From Acetobacter thailandicus (lineage in GTDB: Bacteria; Pseudomonadota; Alphaproteobacteria; Acetobacterales; Acetobacteraceae), in NCBI RefSeq assembly GCF_011516655.1, contig NZ_WOSV01000003.1, positions 248,001 through 312,000 of the forward strand: 64,000 nt of DNA, given 5' to 3'. Made by a program: the position numbers and the translations under genes. Positions 52,659 through 61,528 of the stretch are shown here, in pieces; within the stretch, counting starts at the first letter, position 1; every line of letters begins with the position of its first letter. The notes under the pieces are model-generated. The model was given only the letters and a program-made list of their open reading frames with translations, was not told the DNA's origin and made no database searches.

Positions 52659-53351
52659 TTAATGAATATCAGACAATTTCGAAATAATTCTGGTCACCAG
52701 ACCATAATCAATCGCTTCCTGTGCAGACATCCAGTAATTACGATCTGTATCTTTCGAAATTTTTTCGTAAGAATGACCGGTTTCACGCGCAAACAACCTG
52801 TTAAGACGCTCGCGCATTTTAATAATTTCGCGTGCCTCGATATCAATATCAGTTGCCGGACCTCTTACACCGCCCATGGGCTGATGCAACAGGAAGCGCG
52901 TATTAGGTAAACAGAAACGACGGTCTTTGTGCCCGGCCGCAAAAATAAGGGCACCAGCCGAAGCAACCCAGCCTGTGCCAATCATGTTCACCGGCGCCAC
53001 CGAATCGACAAAACGAATCATATCGTGAATCGTATCACCGCTCTCTACATGCCCTCCGGGAGAGTTCACATAAACATCAATCGGCTTGTCAGACTCACCT
53101 GCAAGCGCAAGCAATCTGCCAGTTACGTCACGTGCTATTTTGTCGTTAATACCGCCAAAAATAAGCACTTTTCTCTGCTTAAATAACTTTTCCTCAAGCT
53201 CTGCGGCCTGAGGTTTCTGCGTTTCTTTCTCAGACCCGCCTGGTGTTTCAGGGGTATCAGGAGCATCGGGCTCCTCATCATCAAGTCTGATCATGTCGCG
53301 GGAGAAAATACCCGTCATACCTGTCTCCGCATCATTTGTATCATGTGTCAT
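52659..53351 (-). CDS. ClpP-family serine protease (paralogue)
   Basis: The 230-residue protein has a ClpP fold in its last 170 residues: VYVNSPGGHVESG, the serine in GWVASAGALIF, the histidine in FLLHQPMGG and the aspartate in DTDRNYWMSAQEAIDYGL. The Ser-His-Asp triad therefore seems complete, though the usual AASMGA box is VASAGA. The first 60 residues are acidic and Pro-rich, longer than in canonical ClpP. ATG 53351 has AGGA seven bases upstream. A GTG 33 codons earlier would add a signal-peptide-like hydrophobic stretch. No clpX or clpA is nearby, so this is probably a second ClpP. Confidence 0.85.
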   Translation of the reverse strand: MTHDTNDAETGMTGIFSRDMIRLDDEEPDAPDTPETPGGSEKETQKPQAAELEEKLFKQRKVLIFGGINDKIARDVTGRLLALAGESDKPIDVYVNSPGGHVESGDTIHDMIRFVDSVAPVNMIGTGWVASAGALIFAAGHKDRRFCLPNTRFLLHQPMGGVRGPATDIDIEAREIIKMRERLNRLFARETGHSYEKISKDTDRNYWMSAQEAIDYGLVTRIISKLSDIH

Positions 53352-53511
53352 GGCTACATCCTGCCCCTGCTCTGCGCCTGTGCCAAGTGGCAAAAGTAAC
53401 AGGACAGCAATAACGTAAAAGAAAACTCCCTGCACAGATGATCTCGCCACCAGGCTGAGAAGCAGCTAGGATAGCCACAGACAGTGTTTACAACGGAGTA
53501 TCTGCACCCAC

Positions 53512-54525
53512 ATGCCTAATGTATGTTCCCGGCAGTTCAGAAATCTGAAACAGAGTGTTCTGACCTGTTTACCCTGCAAGGCTACAAGACTGCCGGTGCA
53601 GCTGCTTTTCGCGGCGGGTGGCCTGCTGCTGAACGGGTGCAGCAACAACCATAAGGACTTTGTGGATAACAGCCTTGACTGGACACAAAAAATGCGAGGG
53701 GGAATTATCGCAACACAAAGGCCACCGCCGCCAGGAGCCAATGAGCCCTATCCGAATGTTGGTCTCGTCCCGACAACTGTCCCGCCCATGCCATCACCTG
53801 AAGCGCGTGCTCTGCTGACCGAACAGCTTATTCGTGACAAAAACCTGACACACCGCACCGAAGCCGCCAATGGCACACTGACACCTGACATCCCTCCTCC
53901 TCCCTCAGCCAGACTGACATCCTCTAAAAACTCTGCAGCTCCGGCACTGGCTGAAGGGCAAAATGGTGCCGTGATGGATGCCGCAACCGCGCCGCCGCAA
54001 ACTGAGGCAAAAAAAACATCAGCTCCCCAGAGCAAAGCCCCTGCCGCACCACAACAGGAAGCAGAACTTGCCATGCCTGAAGTCACAGGCAAGGCGCAGG
54101 CGCTGCCCGTGGCTGACAGCGACCTGCCACAGATTGCGGAAGCGCCTCCGGCGGTACCCTCTGTAGCAGGGATTAATGTTCCCTCAGATGCGCTGATACC
54201 GGACGAAAAAACCCCGGACTATGATCTGGCTGACCCGACAGGCACAGCCCTGCACTTTATGCCCGGCTCTGACCAGCTTTCTGCCGGGCAGGATTCTGCG
54301 CTGATCAAGCTTGTTGGCAAAACCCCTCAGGGACCGTTCTATGTCCGGGCATCCGGCAGCTCCATCTCGCTGAGTGCCAGTGACCAGGCCGATGCTGTCC
54401 AGCTCGGGCTGCTTCGGGCCCAGCGTGTAGCCAGCCAGCTTATAGCTTTGCACGTACCTGCTAATGCTATTCATATTCGCGCTGAGTCTTTTGGCAGCGG
54501 TGCTCATGTATCAACCACACCATGA
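53512..54525 (+). CDS. Lipoprotein with C-terminal OmpA-like domain
   Basis: The 337-residue product has a long N-terminal signal ending in lipobox LNGC (Cys43). A Pro/Ala-rich, low-complexity middle section of about 160 residues follows. The C-terminal 100 residues resemble an OmpA-type peptidoglycan-binding fold (TALHFMPGSDQLSAGQ at the start, LLRAQRVASQLIALHVPANAIHIRAESFG at the end), though the usual NRRVEI ending is missing. The role may be to span the periplasm from outer membrane to cell wall. It is divergent from the ClpP gene, 160 bp away. Confidence 0.75.
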   Translation: MPNVCSRQFRNLKQSVLTCLPCKATRLPVQLLFAAGGLLLNGCSNNHKDFVDNSLDWTQKMRGGIIATQRPPPPGANEPYPNVGLVPTTVPPMPSPEARALLTEQLIRDKNLTHRTEAANGTLTPDIPPPPSARLTSSKNSAAPALAEGQNGAVMDAATAPPQTEAKKTSAPQSKAPAAPQQEAELAMPEVTGKAQALPVADSDLPQIAEAPPAVPSVAGINVPSDALIPDEKTPDYDLADPTGTALHFMPGSDQLSAGQDSALIKLVGKTPQGPFYVRASGSSISLSASDQADAVQLGLLRAQRVASQLIALHVPANAIHIRAESFGSGAHVSTTP

Positions 54526-54572
54526 ACACAGTCTCGCCATAACAAATCTATAGTAAAAAGTAATATAAGAAG

Positions 54573-54646
54573 CCCTTAAGGGGAGTTGCCTCATCCGTTT
54601 CTGCCACTACTATGACCTGTCTCGTAACCAGGCGGGCTCTGCCCGC
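54573..54646 (+). promoter_or_regulatory. Palindrome and 6-bp hairpin upstream of alaC
   Basis: The perfect 10-mer CCCTTAAGGG lies at 54573-54582. A GCGGGC-TCT-GCCCGC hairpin lies at 54632-54646, 27 bp before the alaC start. The hairpin would be in the mRNA leader and has no T-run. No other gene is present between the OmpA-domain lipoprotein and alaC. Confidence 0.35.
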
Positions 54647-54672
54647 ATCCTCACCTCGGATATTTGCCGTCC

Positions 54673-55908
54673 ATGACCGAAGAATTCCATCGTATCCGCC
54701 GCCTGCCCCCGTATGTTTTTGCCTCAGTTAACCAGGCGAAGGCGGCGGCCAGGGCCAGAGGTGAAGATATTATCGATCTGGGCATGGGTAACCCTGACAG
54801 CCCCACCCCACCTCACATTGTTAAAAAACTGATCGAAACAGTGCAGGATGCCCGCTCGCACCGTTATTCGGTCAGTAAAGGCATTCCGGGCCTGCGCCGC
54901 GCACTGGCCGGCTATTATGAACGCCGTTTTAATGTCAAACTCGACCCTGAACGCGAAGTGATTGCAACTCTGGGTTCGAAAGAAGGGCTGGCTAATCTGG
55001 CGTCAGCCATCACCAGTCCTGGTGACACTATTCTGGTGCCGAACCCGTCATACCCCATTCATCAGTTTGGCTTTATGATTGCAGGGGCCTCAGTACGCTC
55101 TATTCCGGCAACACCTGACGACAACATGCTCAGCGCACTTGACCGTGCCGTGCGACATTCAGTGCCTAAACCAACAGCTCTGATTGTAAATTTCCCGTCA
55201 AACCCGACGGCTTACCTGGCTGACCTCGATTTTTATAAAGAACTCGTAGCGTTTGCCAGAAAACATGAGATTTATATTCTCTCTGACCTGGCCTACGCAG
55301 AGATCTATTTTGGCAATCTGGTCCCTCCTTCGATTCTGGCTGTACCAGGCGCCAAAGATATCGCCGTTGAATTTACCTCGCTCTCCAAAACCTACTCTAT
55401 GGCTGGCTGGCGTATGGGCTTTGCTGCAGGGAATGAACGCCTGGTCGCGGCCCTGACCCGCATCAAATCCTACCTGGATTATGGTGCCTTCACCCCCATT
55501 CAGGTTGCTGCTGTCGCGGCCCTTAACGGCCCGCAGGACTGCGTAAGTGAAATTCGTGCGCTTTATAAAGAACGCCGCGACGTTCTGATTCGCGGCCTGC
55601 ATGCTGCCGGCTGGGATGTCCCCTCTCCGGAAGGATCAATGTTCGCGTGGGCGCCTATTCCCGAAAAATTCCGTGATCTTGGAAGCGTTGCCTTCTCTAA
55701 ACTTCTGCTTGAAGAAGCAGGCGTTGCCGTAGCGCCAGGCCTGGGTTTTGGTGAATATGGTGAAGGCTTTGTCAGAATTGGCCTGGTCGAAAACACCCAT
55801 CGCCTGCGCCAGGCAACACGGGCCATTCGTGGCTTTCTTGCTGCACATGGTGTAAAACAACCCGCTTCTTCTCCCTCCACCAGCAAGCCGGAGCCCGCCA
55901 GGTCGTGA
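54673..55908 (+). CDS. alaC: Alanine/LL-diaminopimelate-type aminotransferase
   Basis: This fold type I PLP enzyme of 411 residues belongs to the group that contains AlaC (pyruvate-alanine transaminase) and related enzymes. It shows IIDLGMGNPDSPTPPHI, VPNPSYPIH, NFPSNPTAYL and the PLP lysine in SLSKTYSMAGWRMGF. ATG 54673 is used; TTG 54664 would add three residues. It overlaps the homoserine dehydrogenase gene by four bases (GTGA), a pairing common in alphaproteobacteria. The exact amino-donor preference is not shown by sequence. Confidence 0.9.
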   Translation: MTEEFHRIRRLPPYVFASVNQAKAAARARGEDIIDLGMGNPDSPTPPHIVKKLIETVQDARSHRYSVSKGIPGLRRALAGYYERRFNVKLDPEREVIATLGSKEGLANLASAITSPGDTILVPNPSYPIHQFGFMIAGASVRSIPATPDDNMLSALDRAVRHSVPKPTALIVNFPSNPTAYLADLDFYKELVAFARKHEIYILSDLAYAEIYFGNLVPPSILAVPGAKDIAVEFTSLSKTYSMAGWRMGFAAGNERLVAALTRIKSYLDYGAFTPIQVAAVAALNGPQDCVSEIRALYKERRDVLIRGLHAAGWDVPSPEGSMFAWAPIPEKFRDLGSVAFSKLLLEEAGVAVAPGLGFGEYGEGFVRIGLVENTHRLRQATRAIRGFLAAHGVKQPASSPSTSKPEPARS

Positions 55909-57224
55909 GTGCTTTATCTTCTTCTTCTTCTCCTCTTCGTCTTGGTATTGCAGGGCTGGGTACAGTCGGCGCAGGCGTCATTAAACTGATTGAAGCTAAT
56001 GCGGATCTGATCAGCGCACGTGCCGGCCGGGCTTTAAAAGTTGTGGCTGTCAGTGCGCGCAACCGCAAACAGGACCGCGGCATATGCCTTGATACCCTGC
56101 GCTGGTATGATAACGCAGCTGACCTCGTAAATGATGCTGAAGTTGATGTTATTGTTGAGCTTATTGGTGGTGCTGAAGGCACCGCCAGAACACTGGTTGA
56201 AGCCGCGCTGAAAGCTGGCAAACCTGTTGTTACCGCCAATAAAGCGCTTCTCGCACTACATGGGCCGGCACTGGCAAAACTGAGCGCTGACAATGCCGCA
56301 CCTCTGCTTTTCGAAGCTGCTGTTGCGGGTGGTATCCCTGCCATTAAAACTGTCAGAGAGGGGCTTGCTGCTGACCGCCTTGAACGCATTGGCGGTATCC
56401 TTAATGGCACCTGCAACTACATTCTGACCGTCATGCGTGAAACCGGGCAGGATTTTGCAACCGTTCTGGCTGATGCGCAAAAACTGGGCTACGCTGAGGC
56501 TGACCCGTCAACAGACGTTGATGGCTGGGATGCTGCCCATAAGCTGGCTATTCTGGCAGGTCTCGCCTTTGGTCAGCCTGTTGTTTTTGACAGCCTTCAC
56601 GTTGAGGGCATTCGCCAGATTGGCTCAGCTGATCTCGATTTCGCACGCAAACTGGGCTACCGCATCAAGCTGCTGGGGCTGGCCAGCCTGCGTGAAGACG
56701 GGCTTGAAGCCCGCGTAACACCATGTCTTGTCAGGGAAGATGCTCCCATTGCTCAGGTTGACGGTGTTTTTAACGCTGTCGTGACAGAAAGTGCCTTTGC
56801 CGGTCGCCTTATGATTGAAGGACGCGGCGCCGGTGCCGGCCCGACAGCCAGCGCTGTCACCGCCGATCTGATTGATATTGCACGCGGCAAGACAGTCTCT
56901 GTCTGGGGTGTCGAACATTCTGACAAGCCTGCCCTTCAGGCACTGCCACTTTCAGCCGGCAAAGGGGCTTTCTACCTGCGCCTGCTGGTGGAAGACCGCC
57001 CCGGCGTTATTGCCGATGTTTCCGCCGTACTACGCGACTGTGGGGTTTCACTTCGCAGTATGCTGCAACCCACCCCAGCCAGAAACGAAACAACACCTCA
57101 TGTGCCTTTGATTCTGGTCACTCATCAGACATCTGAAGCCGCTATGCAGGACGCTGTTACACGCATCAAAGCTCTCAGCGTTGTGACAGCCTCTCCTGTC
57201 GTCATTCGTATCGAAACTGACTAA
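55905..57224 (+). CDS. hom: Homoserine dehydrogenase
   Basis: Hom reduces aspartate semialdehyde to homoserine, the branch point to threonine and methionine. The 439-residue protein has an N-terminal NAD(P) motif (GIAGLGTVGAGVI), the GGILNGTCNYILT motif, the catalytic region ADPSTDVDGWDAAHK, and a C-terminal ACT domain (DRPGVIADVSAVLRD) that usually gives threonine feedback control. The start is GTG 55905, overlapping the alaC stop. It lies 46 bp before glpX. Confidence 0.96.
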   Translation: MSALSSSSSPLRLGIAGLGTVGAGVIKLIEANADLISARAGRALKVVAVSARNRKQDRGICLDTLRWYDNAADLVNDAEVDVIVELIGGAEGTARTLVEAALKAGKPVVTANKALLALHGPALAKLSADNAAPLLFEAAVAGGIPAIKTVREGLAADRLERIGGILNGTCNYILTVMRETGQDFATVLADAQKLGYAEADPSTDVDGWDAAHKLAILAGLAFGQPVVFDSLHVEGIRQIGSADLDFARKLGYRIKLLGLASLREDGLEARVTPCLVREDAPIAQVDGVFNAVVTESAFAGRLMIEGRGAGAGPTASAVTADLIDIARGKTVSVWGVEHSDKPALQALPLSAGKGAFYLRLLVEDRPGVIADVSAVLRDCGVSLRSMLQPTPARNETTPHVPLILVTHQTSEAAMQDAVTRIKALSVVTASPVVIRIETD

Positions 57225-57270
57225 GTGGCTTAAACTCTGATACCCTCTGTATAATCAGGAAGGAATTTTT

Positions 57271-58269
57271 ATGCCCGACTCACAGGACGCTAAGAGGTTT
57301 GTTGTTTCTGACCGCAACCTGGCACTCGAACTGGTGCGCGTTACCGAAGCCGCAGCTCTTGCCTCGTCTCACTGGACGGGTCGCGGCAAAAAAAATGAAG
57401 CTGATGATGCTGCCGTTGAGGGTATGCGCACAGCTTTTGACACGGTAGCCATTGATGGCACCGTTGTCATTGGTGAAGGCGAAATGGACGAAGCACCAAT
57501 GCTCTACATTGGTGAAAAAGTCGGCTCAGGTGGCCCGGCAATGGATATAGCCGTTGATCCGCTTGAGGGTACGAACCTGTGCGCCAAAGATATGCCCAAT
57601 GCCATTACGGTTGTGGCACTGGCCGAAAAAGGTAATTTCCTGCACGCACCTGATGTCTATATGGACAAAATTGCTGTTGGTTCAAACCTGCCTGAAGGCG
57701 TGGTTGACCTCGATTCCTCTATCGCGGCCAACCTGCGCAACCTGGCAAAAGCTAAAAATAAACCTATTGAAGAAATCGTTCTGTGCACGCTTGACCGTGA
57801 ACGCCACGAAGAGCTGATTGCAAAAACCCGCGAGGCCGGTGCACGCGTGCGCCTGTTAAGCGATGGTGATGTTGCGGCAGTTATTGCAACCTGTATGGAC
57901 ACAAGCCAGGTTGATATCTATGCCGGCTCAGGCGGAGCCCCTGAAGGCGTACTGGCCGCGGCAGCTCTGCGCTGTGCTAACGGACAGATGCAGGCCCGTC
58001 TTTTATTTGAAGATGATGCACAGCGCGAACGTGCCAGAACAATGAACCCGGGTAAAAACCCTGACCGTAAACTTGGCCTGCATGACATGGCAGCCGGGTC
58101 GGTTCTGTTTTCAGCAACCGGGGTTACTTCCGGCACATTGCTGCGCGGCATTCGCCACTACACAACACATGCTGTAACGCATTCGCTCGTTATGCGCTCA
58201 AAATCGGGTACAATCCGGTTTATTGAAGGTCATCACAACTTCAATACAAAAACCTGGCTTCCTAAATAA
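57271..58269 (+). CDS. glpX: Class II fructose-1,6-bisphosphatase
   Basis: GlpX dephosphorylates fructose-1,6-bisphosphate in gluconeogenesis and in sugar phosphate recycling. The 332-residue protein has the metal-binding motifs VIGEGEMDEAPML and VDPLEGTN and the SGGAPEGVLAAAAL stretch. ATG 57271 is preceded by AGGAAGGA, and a TATAAT sequence lies just upstream, so it may have its own promoter in addition to read-through from hom. Acetic acid bacteria generally lack phosphofructokinase, so this enzyme would favour the gluconeogenic direction. Confidence 0.96.
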   Translation: MPDSQDAKRFVVSDRNLALELVRVTEAAALASSHWTGRGKKNEADDAAVEGMRTAFDTVAIDGTVVIGEGEMDEAPMLYIGEKVGSGGPAMDIAVDPLEGTNLCAKDMPNAITVVALAEKGNFLHAPDVYMDKIAVGSNLPEGVVDLDSSIAANLRNLAKAKNKPIEEIVLCTLDRERHEELIAKTREAGARVRLLSDGDVAAVIATCMDTSQVDIYAGSGGAPEGVLAAAALRCANGQMQARLLFEDDAQRERARTMNPGKNPDRKLGLHDMAAGSVLFSATGVTSGTLLRGIRHYTTHAVTHSLVMRSKSGTIRFIEGHHNFNTKTWLPK

Positions 58270-58303
58270 CCCACCTCTTTATAAAGAGTATACTTAACAC
58301 GTT

Positions 58304-60127
58304 ATGACCTCTCCCTGCCTGACCAAAGACCAGACACCCTCAGCGCATCATACTGTTCTGGGGGTTGAAAGCAGCGTCTCCGGACGCAGATGGCTTTACA
58401 GGCAGGGAGCAGATAACCCTGATGTCATACGTATGGGGGCCAGCATTGCCAGGCAGGCAGGCCTGCCCGAAATTATAGGGCGTCTCCTTGCTTTACGCGG
58501 GCTTACACCTGAAACACTGAGTTTATTCCTTACCCCCCGCCTTAAAACGGCTCTGCCAGACCTGAGTAAGCTACAGGATATGGAGCCCGCTGCGGCCCGC
58601 ATGGCGAAGGCAGCCATGCAGCATGAAACCGTCGGCGTATTTGGTGACTATGACGTAGATGGTGCGTGCTCTTCAGCTATTCTGGCCTCTTTTTTTGAAG
58701 AGCTGGGCTGCACTGTTCATACCCATATCCCGGACAGAATGACCGAAGGCTATGGCCCTAACGTGCCAGCCCTTGAAAAACTGGCTGAACAGGGTGCGAC
58801 GCTTATCATCTGCGCTGACTGCGGCACAGCAGCGGCTGATATTCTCAATCAGGTTACTGACAGGGCTGATATTATTGTTCTCGACCATCATAAGTCTGAG
58901 GATGCCCTGCCCGACATTCTGGCAACAGTTAACCCCAACCGTCCTGACTGTGCCTCTGGCCTGAAGCATATTTGCGCCGCAGCACTCGCGTTCCTCTCTC
59001 TCATCGCGACACAGAAGAAACTCCGCGAAGCGGACTGGTTCAAAACTCACCCTGAGCCAGACCTTATGCGCCAGCTTGACCTGGTGGCTCTGGCCACCAT
59101 ATGCGACGTCATGCCCCTGCGTGACCTGAACCGGGCTTTTGTCGCACAGGGTCTTAAAGTTATGGCGCGCCGGCAACGCACTGGTCTGGCTACCTTACTT
59201 GATGTTGCCGGGGTTACCCGCGCGCCGGATGCGTTTTCATGCGGGTTTGCTCTGGGGCCACGTATTAACGCAGGGGGGCGCATTGCTGAAGCCACGCTTG
59301 GCTTAAAACTGCTGCGCTGTGAAGACCCGCACGAAGCACGTGTCATGGCCGAACGGCTGGACGGTGTAAACCGCAACCGTCAGACCATTGAAGCAGATAT
59401 TCTTGACCATGCCCTGCAGCTGGCCACTGAACAGCGTGAAGCAGGTCACTCCGTTATTCTGCTTGCCAGTAAAGCATGGCACCCGGGCGTTGCAGGCATT
59501 GTCGCAGGGCGCATTAAAGAACAGTTTAACCGCCCTGTTCTGGTTGGTACCGTGCAGGATGATGGCGCTGTTAAAGGTTCAGGTCGTTCTGTGCCTGGCA
59601 TTGACCTCGGCACAGCCATCATAGCGGCCCGCCAGAGCGGTTTGCTTACAACAGGTGGCGGACACGCTATGGCAGCCGGCTTCTCTTTCCCTGAAGCGAA
59701 TATGGCGCAGGTTCATACCTTTTTAGAAGAGCGTCTCGCAACAGCGGCAGCACTACCCGAAACGGTTGACCTTGAAGTGGACATCACGCTCTCTCCGGCC
59801 GGAGCAACTGTTGAGCTGGCCGAACAAATGACCCTGCTTGCTCCGTTTGGCACGGGCAATGCCGAGCCTCTGATTGCATTATCAGGCGTACATATTACTA
59901 AATCAGATCGTATCGGCGCGGATAAAAACACATTGCGCCTGTTTTTGCGTGGCACAGAGGGGGGACGGCTTAAAGCCCTTATCTTCCGTGCTGATAAAAG
60001 CCCTCTGACAGAAATCCTTGAAGATTCAACCCGCCCTTTGCTGCACATCGCCGGATATCTGCGCTCAGAAACATGGCGCGACCGTACGGACGCCACGTTC
60101 TTTATTCAGGACGTTGCTTTAGCCTGA
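58304..60127 (+). CDS. recJ: Single-stranded-DNA-specific exonuclease RecJ
   Basis: RecJ degrades single-stranded DNA 5'-to-3' in recombination and mismatch repair. The 607-residue protein belongs to the DHH phosphoesterases: motif I FGDYDVDGACSSAI, the DHH motif VLDHHKSED, and the DHHA1-region motif TTGGGHAMAAGFSF. The C-terminal OB-like domain is present. ATG 58304 is 34 bp after glpX. It is convergent with rpoH across a shared terminator. Confidence 0.95.
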   Translation: MTSPCLTKDQTPSAHHTVLGVESSVSGRRWLYRQGADNPDVIRMGASIARQAGLPEIIGRLLALRGLTPETLSLFLTPRLKTALPDLSKLQDMEPAAARMAKAAMQHETVGVFGDYDVDGACSSAILASFFEELGCTVHTHIPDRMTEGYGPNVPALEKLAEQGATLIICADCGTAAADILNQVTDRADIIVLDHHKSEDALPDILATVNPNRPDCASGLKHICAAALAFLSLIATQKKLREADWFKTHPEPDLMRQLDLVALATICDVMPLRDLNRAFVAQGLKVMARRQRTGLATLLDVAGVTRAPDAFSCGFALGPRINAGGRIAEATLGLKLLRCEDPHEARVMAERLDGVNRNRQTIEADILDHALQLATEQREAGHSVILLASKAWHPGVAGIVAGRIKEQFNRPVLVGTVQDDGAVKGSGRSVPGIDLGTAIIAARQSGLLTTGGGHAMAAGFSFPEANMAQVHTFLEERLATAAALPETVDLEVDITLSPAGATVELAEQMTLLAPFGTGNAEPLIALSGVHITKSDRIGADKNTLRLFLRGTEGGRLKALIFRADKSPLTEILEDSTRPLLHIAGYLRSETWRDRTDATFFIQDVALA

Positions 60128-60146
60128 AGCCTGAGCTCAAACAAAA

Positions 60147-60167
60147 AAGGGAGGCTGAACCTCCCTT
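60147..60167. terminator. Bidirectional terminator between recJ and rpoH
   Basis: AAGGGAGG (60147-60154) pairs with CCTCCCTT (60160-60167) around a CTGAA loop. On the minus strand it is followed by a run of six T, ideal for ending rpoH; on the plus strand it follows recJ by 19 bp. The same CTGAA loop is found in the sucB terminator. Confidence 0.9.
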
Positions 60168-60198
60168 ATCCTGACATTTGAATAAAACCTGCTTTTAC

Positions 60199-61086
60199 TT
60201 ACTGCTGTTGTTCCTGCTCACGGCGGGCTTCAACTTCTTTCTTCATTGCAAGCTGTACTTTTTCAAAAGCACGTACCTCGATCTGCCTTACACGCTCACG
60301 CGAAATCGAATATTCAAGGGCAAGATTTTCAAGCGTTGTCGGCTCATCTTTCAGGCGACGTTCGCTGAAAATATGCCGTTCACGCTCATTCAGCGTTGCA
60401 AGAGCAGTTGCCAGCAAAGCTTTTCGACCTGAAAGCTCCTCATTCTCTGCGTAAACTTCTTCCTGGTTATGTTGCTCATCAACCAGACGATCCTGCCACT
60501 CCCCGGCCTCATCCGCACGCATTGGCGCATTCAGGCTGTGGTCAGGTGCAGACATACGGCGGTTCATGCTCACAACATCCTGCTCGGACACACCAAGCGT
60601 TGCAGCAATTTTATCAACCTGCTCAGGCTGCAGATCACCGTCTTCAATTGCCTGCATCTGCCCTTTAAGGCGACGGAGATTAAAGAACAGTTTTTTCTGT
60701 GCCGCGGTCGTACCCATTTTAACCAGAGACCAGCTGTGCAGAATATATTCCTGAATAGCGGCTCTGATCCACCACATAGCATAAGTTGCCAGACGGAAGC
60801 CTTTGTCGGGATCAAACCGTTTAACGGCCTGCATCATACCAACATTGCCTTCACTGATAAGCTCATTCATCGGCAAACCATACCCGCGGTAACCCATGGC
60901 AATTTTTGCAACAAGCCGCAGATGTGATGTGACAAGTTTATGTGCAGCCTTCACGTCCCCTTTATCTTTCCAGAGATAGGACAGGCGAAGTTCCTCTTCG
61001 GGGGAGAGGATAGGATATTTACGAATTTCCTGAAAATACCTTGATAAGTTATTTTCAGGACCAACATTAACAACAGAAGACACCAT
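60199..61086 (-). CDS. rpoH: RNA polymerase heat-shock sigma factor (sigma-32)
   Basis: RpoH directs RNA polymerase to heat-shock promoters. The 295-residue protein has region 2 (GNVGMMQAVKRFDPDKGFRLATYAMWWIRAAIQEYIL), the RpoH box QKKLFFNLRR that sets sigma-32 apart from RpoD, and the region 4 helix-turn-helix (YSISRERVRQIEVRAFEKV). The C-terminus ends in a Glu/Gln-rich tail. Alphaproteobacteria often have more than one RpoH. The 442-bp upstream region is shared with the divergent galM. Confidence 0.95.
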   Translation of the reverse strand: MVSSVVNVGPENNLSRYFQEIRKYPILSPEEELRLSYLWKDKGDVKAAHKLVTSHLRLVAKIAMGYRGYGLPMNELISEGNVGMMQAVKRFDPDKGFRLATYAMWWIRAAIQEYILHSWSLVKMGTTAAQKKLFFNLRRLKGQMQAIEDGDLQPEQVDKIAATLGVSEQDVVSMNRRMSAPDHSLNAPMRADEAGEWQDRLVDEQHNQEEVYAENEELSGRKALLATALATLNERERHIFSERRLKDEPTTLENLALEYSISRERVRQIEVRAFEKVQLAMKKEVEARREQEQQQ

Positions 61087-61528
61087 CGAACCAGTACTCC
61101 CTTGACCTGAAAACTCCCTGTTTCTACTACCAGGTATATTTTTTCTCCCGGTAGCATAACGCTAAAAGAGGCAAGCCTCAGTCAAAAGTAGACATTATTT
61201 ACGTCTCTCTCCCCTTCACCCCCGTATGGGCGGTCTGAGGGGATCAGGCGTCCATCTTCCGGCTTCTTTAACAACACACCGGGATGGCTGAAAAGGATGA
61301 CTCTGAATCATGGACGTGTCAAGAAAACTCTCTCAGAAAGTATCAGCACATCCGAAGGGAGGTCTGGTATATTCCCCACCATTAAATAATCTGTCTTTTC
61401 CAAATAAGACGAGAAATTTTTTAAGTATTTTTACATATTTTTCATTTATTCCCCGCTTCATATTTTCTGATAAATCAGAAAATATTCTGCACTATACAGC
61501 AACAAAACTTCTTATATCGGGGTCTGTA
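61087..61528. other. 442-bp divergent region between rpoH and galM
   Basis: It holds the promoters of both genes. The half next to galM (61380-61520) is strongly AT-rich. An in-frame ATG at 61310 would extend galM by 73 codons through this stretch, but the translated extension (rich in Phe, Ser, Ile and Asn) does not look conserved. On the minus strand a TTGACT box lies about 100 bp upstream of rpoH without a clear -10. Confidence 0.45.
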
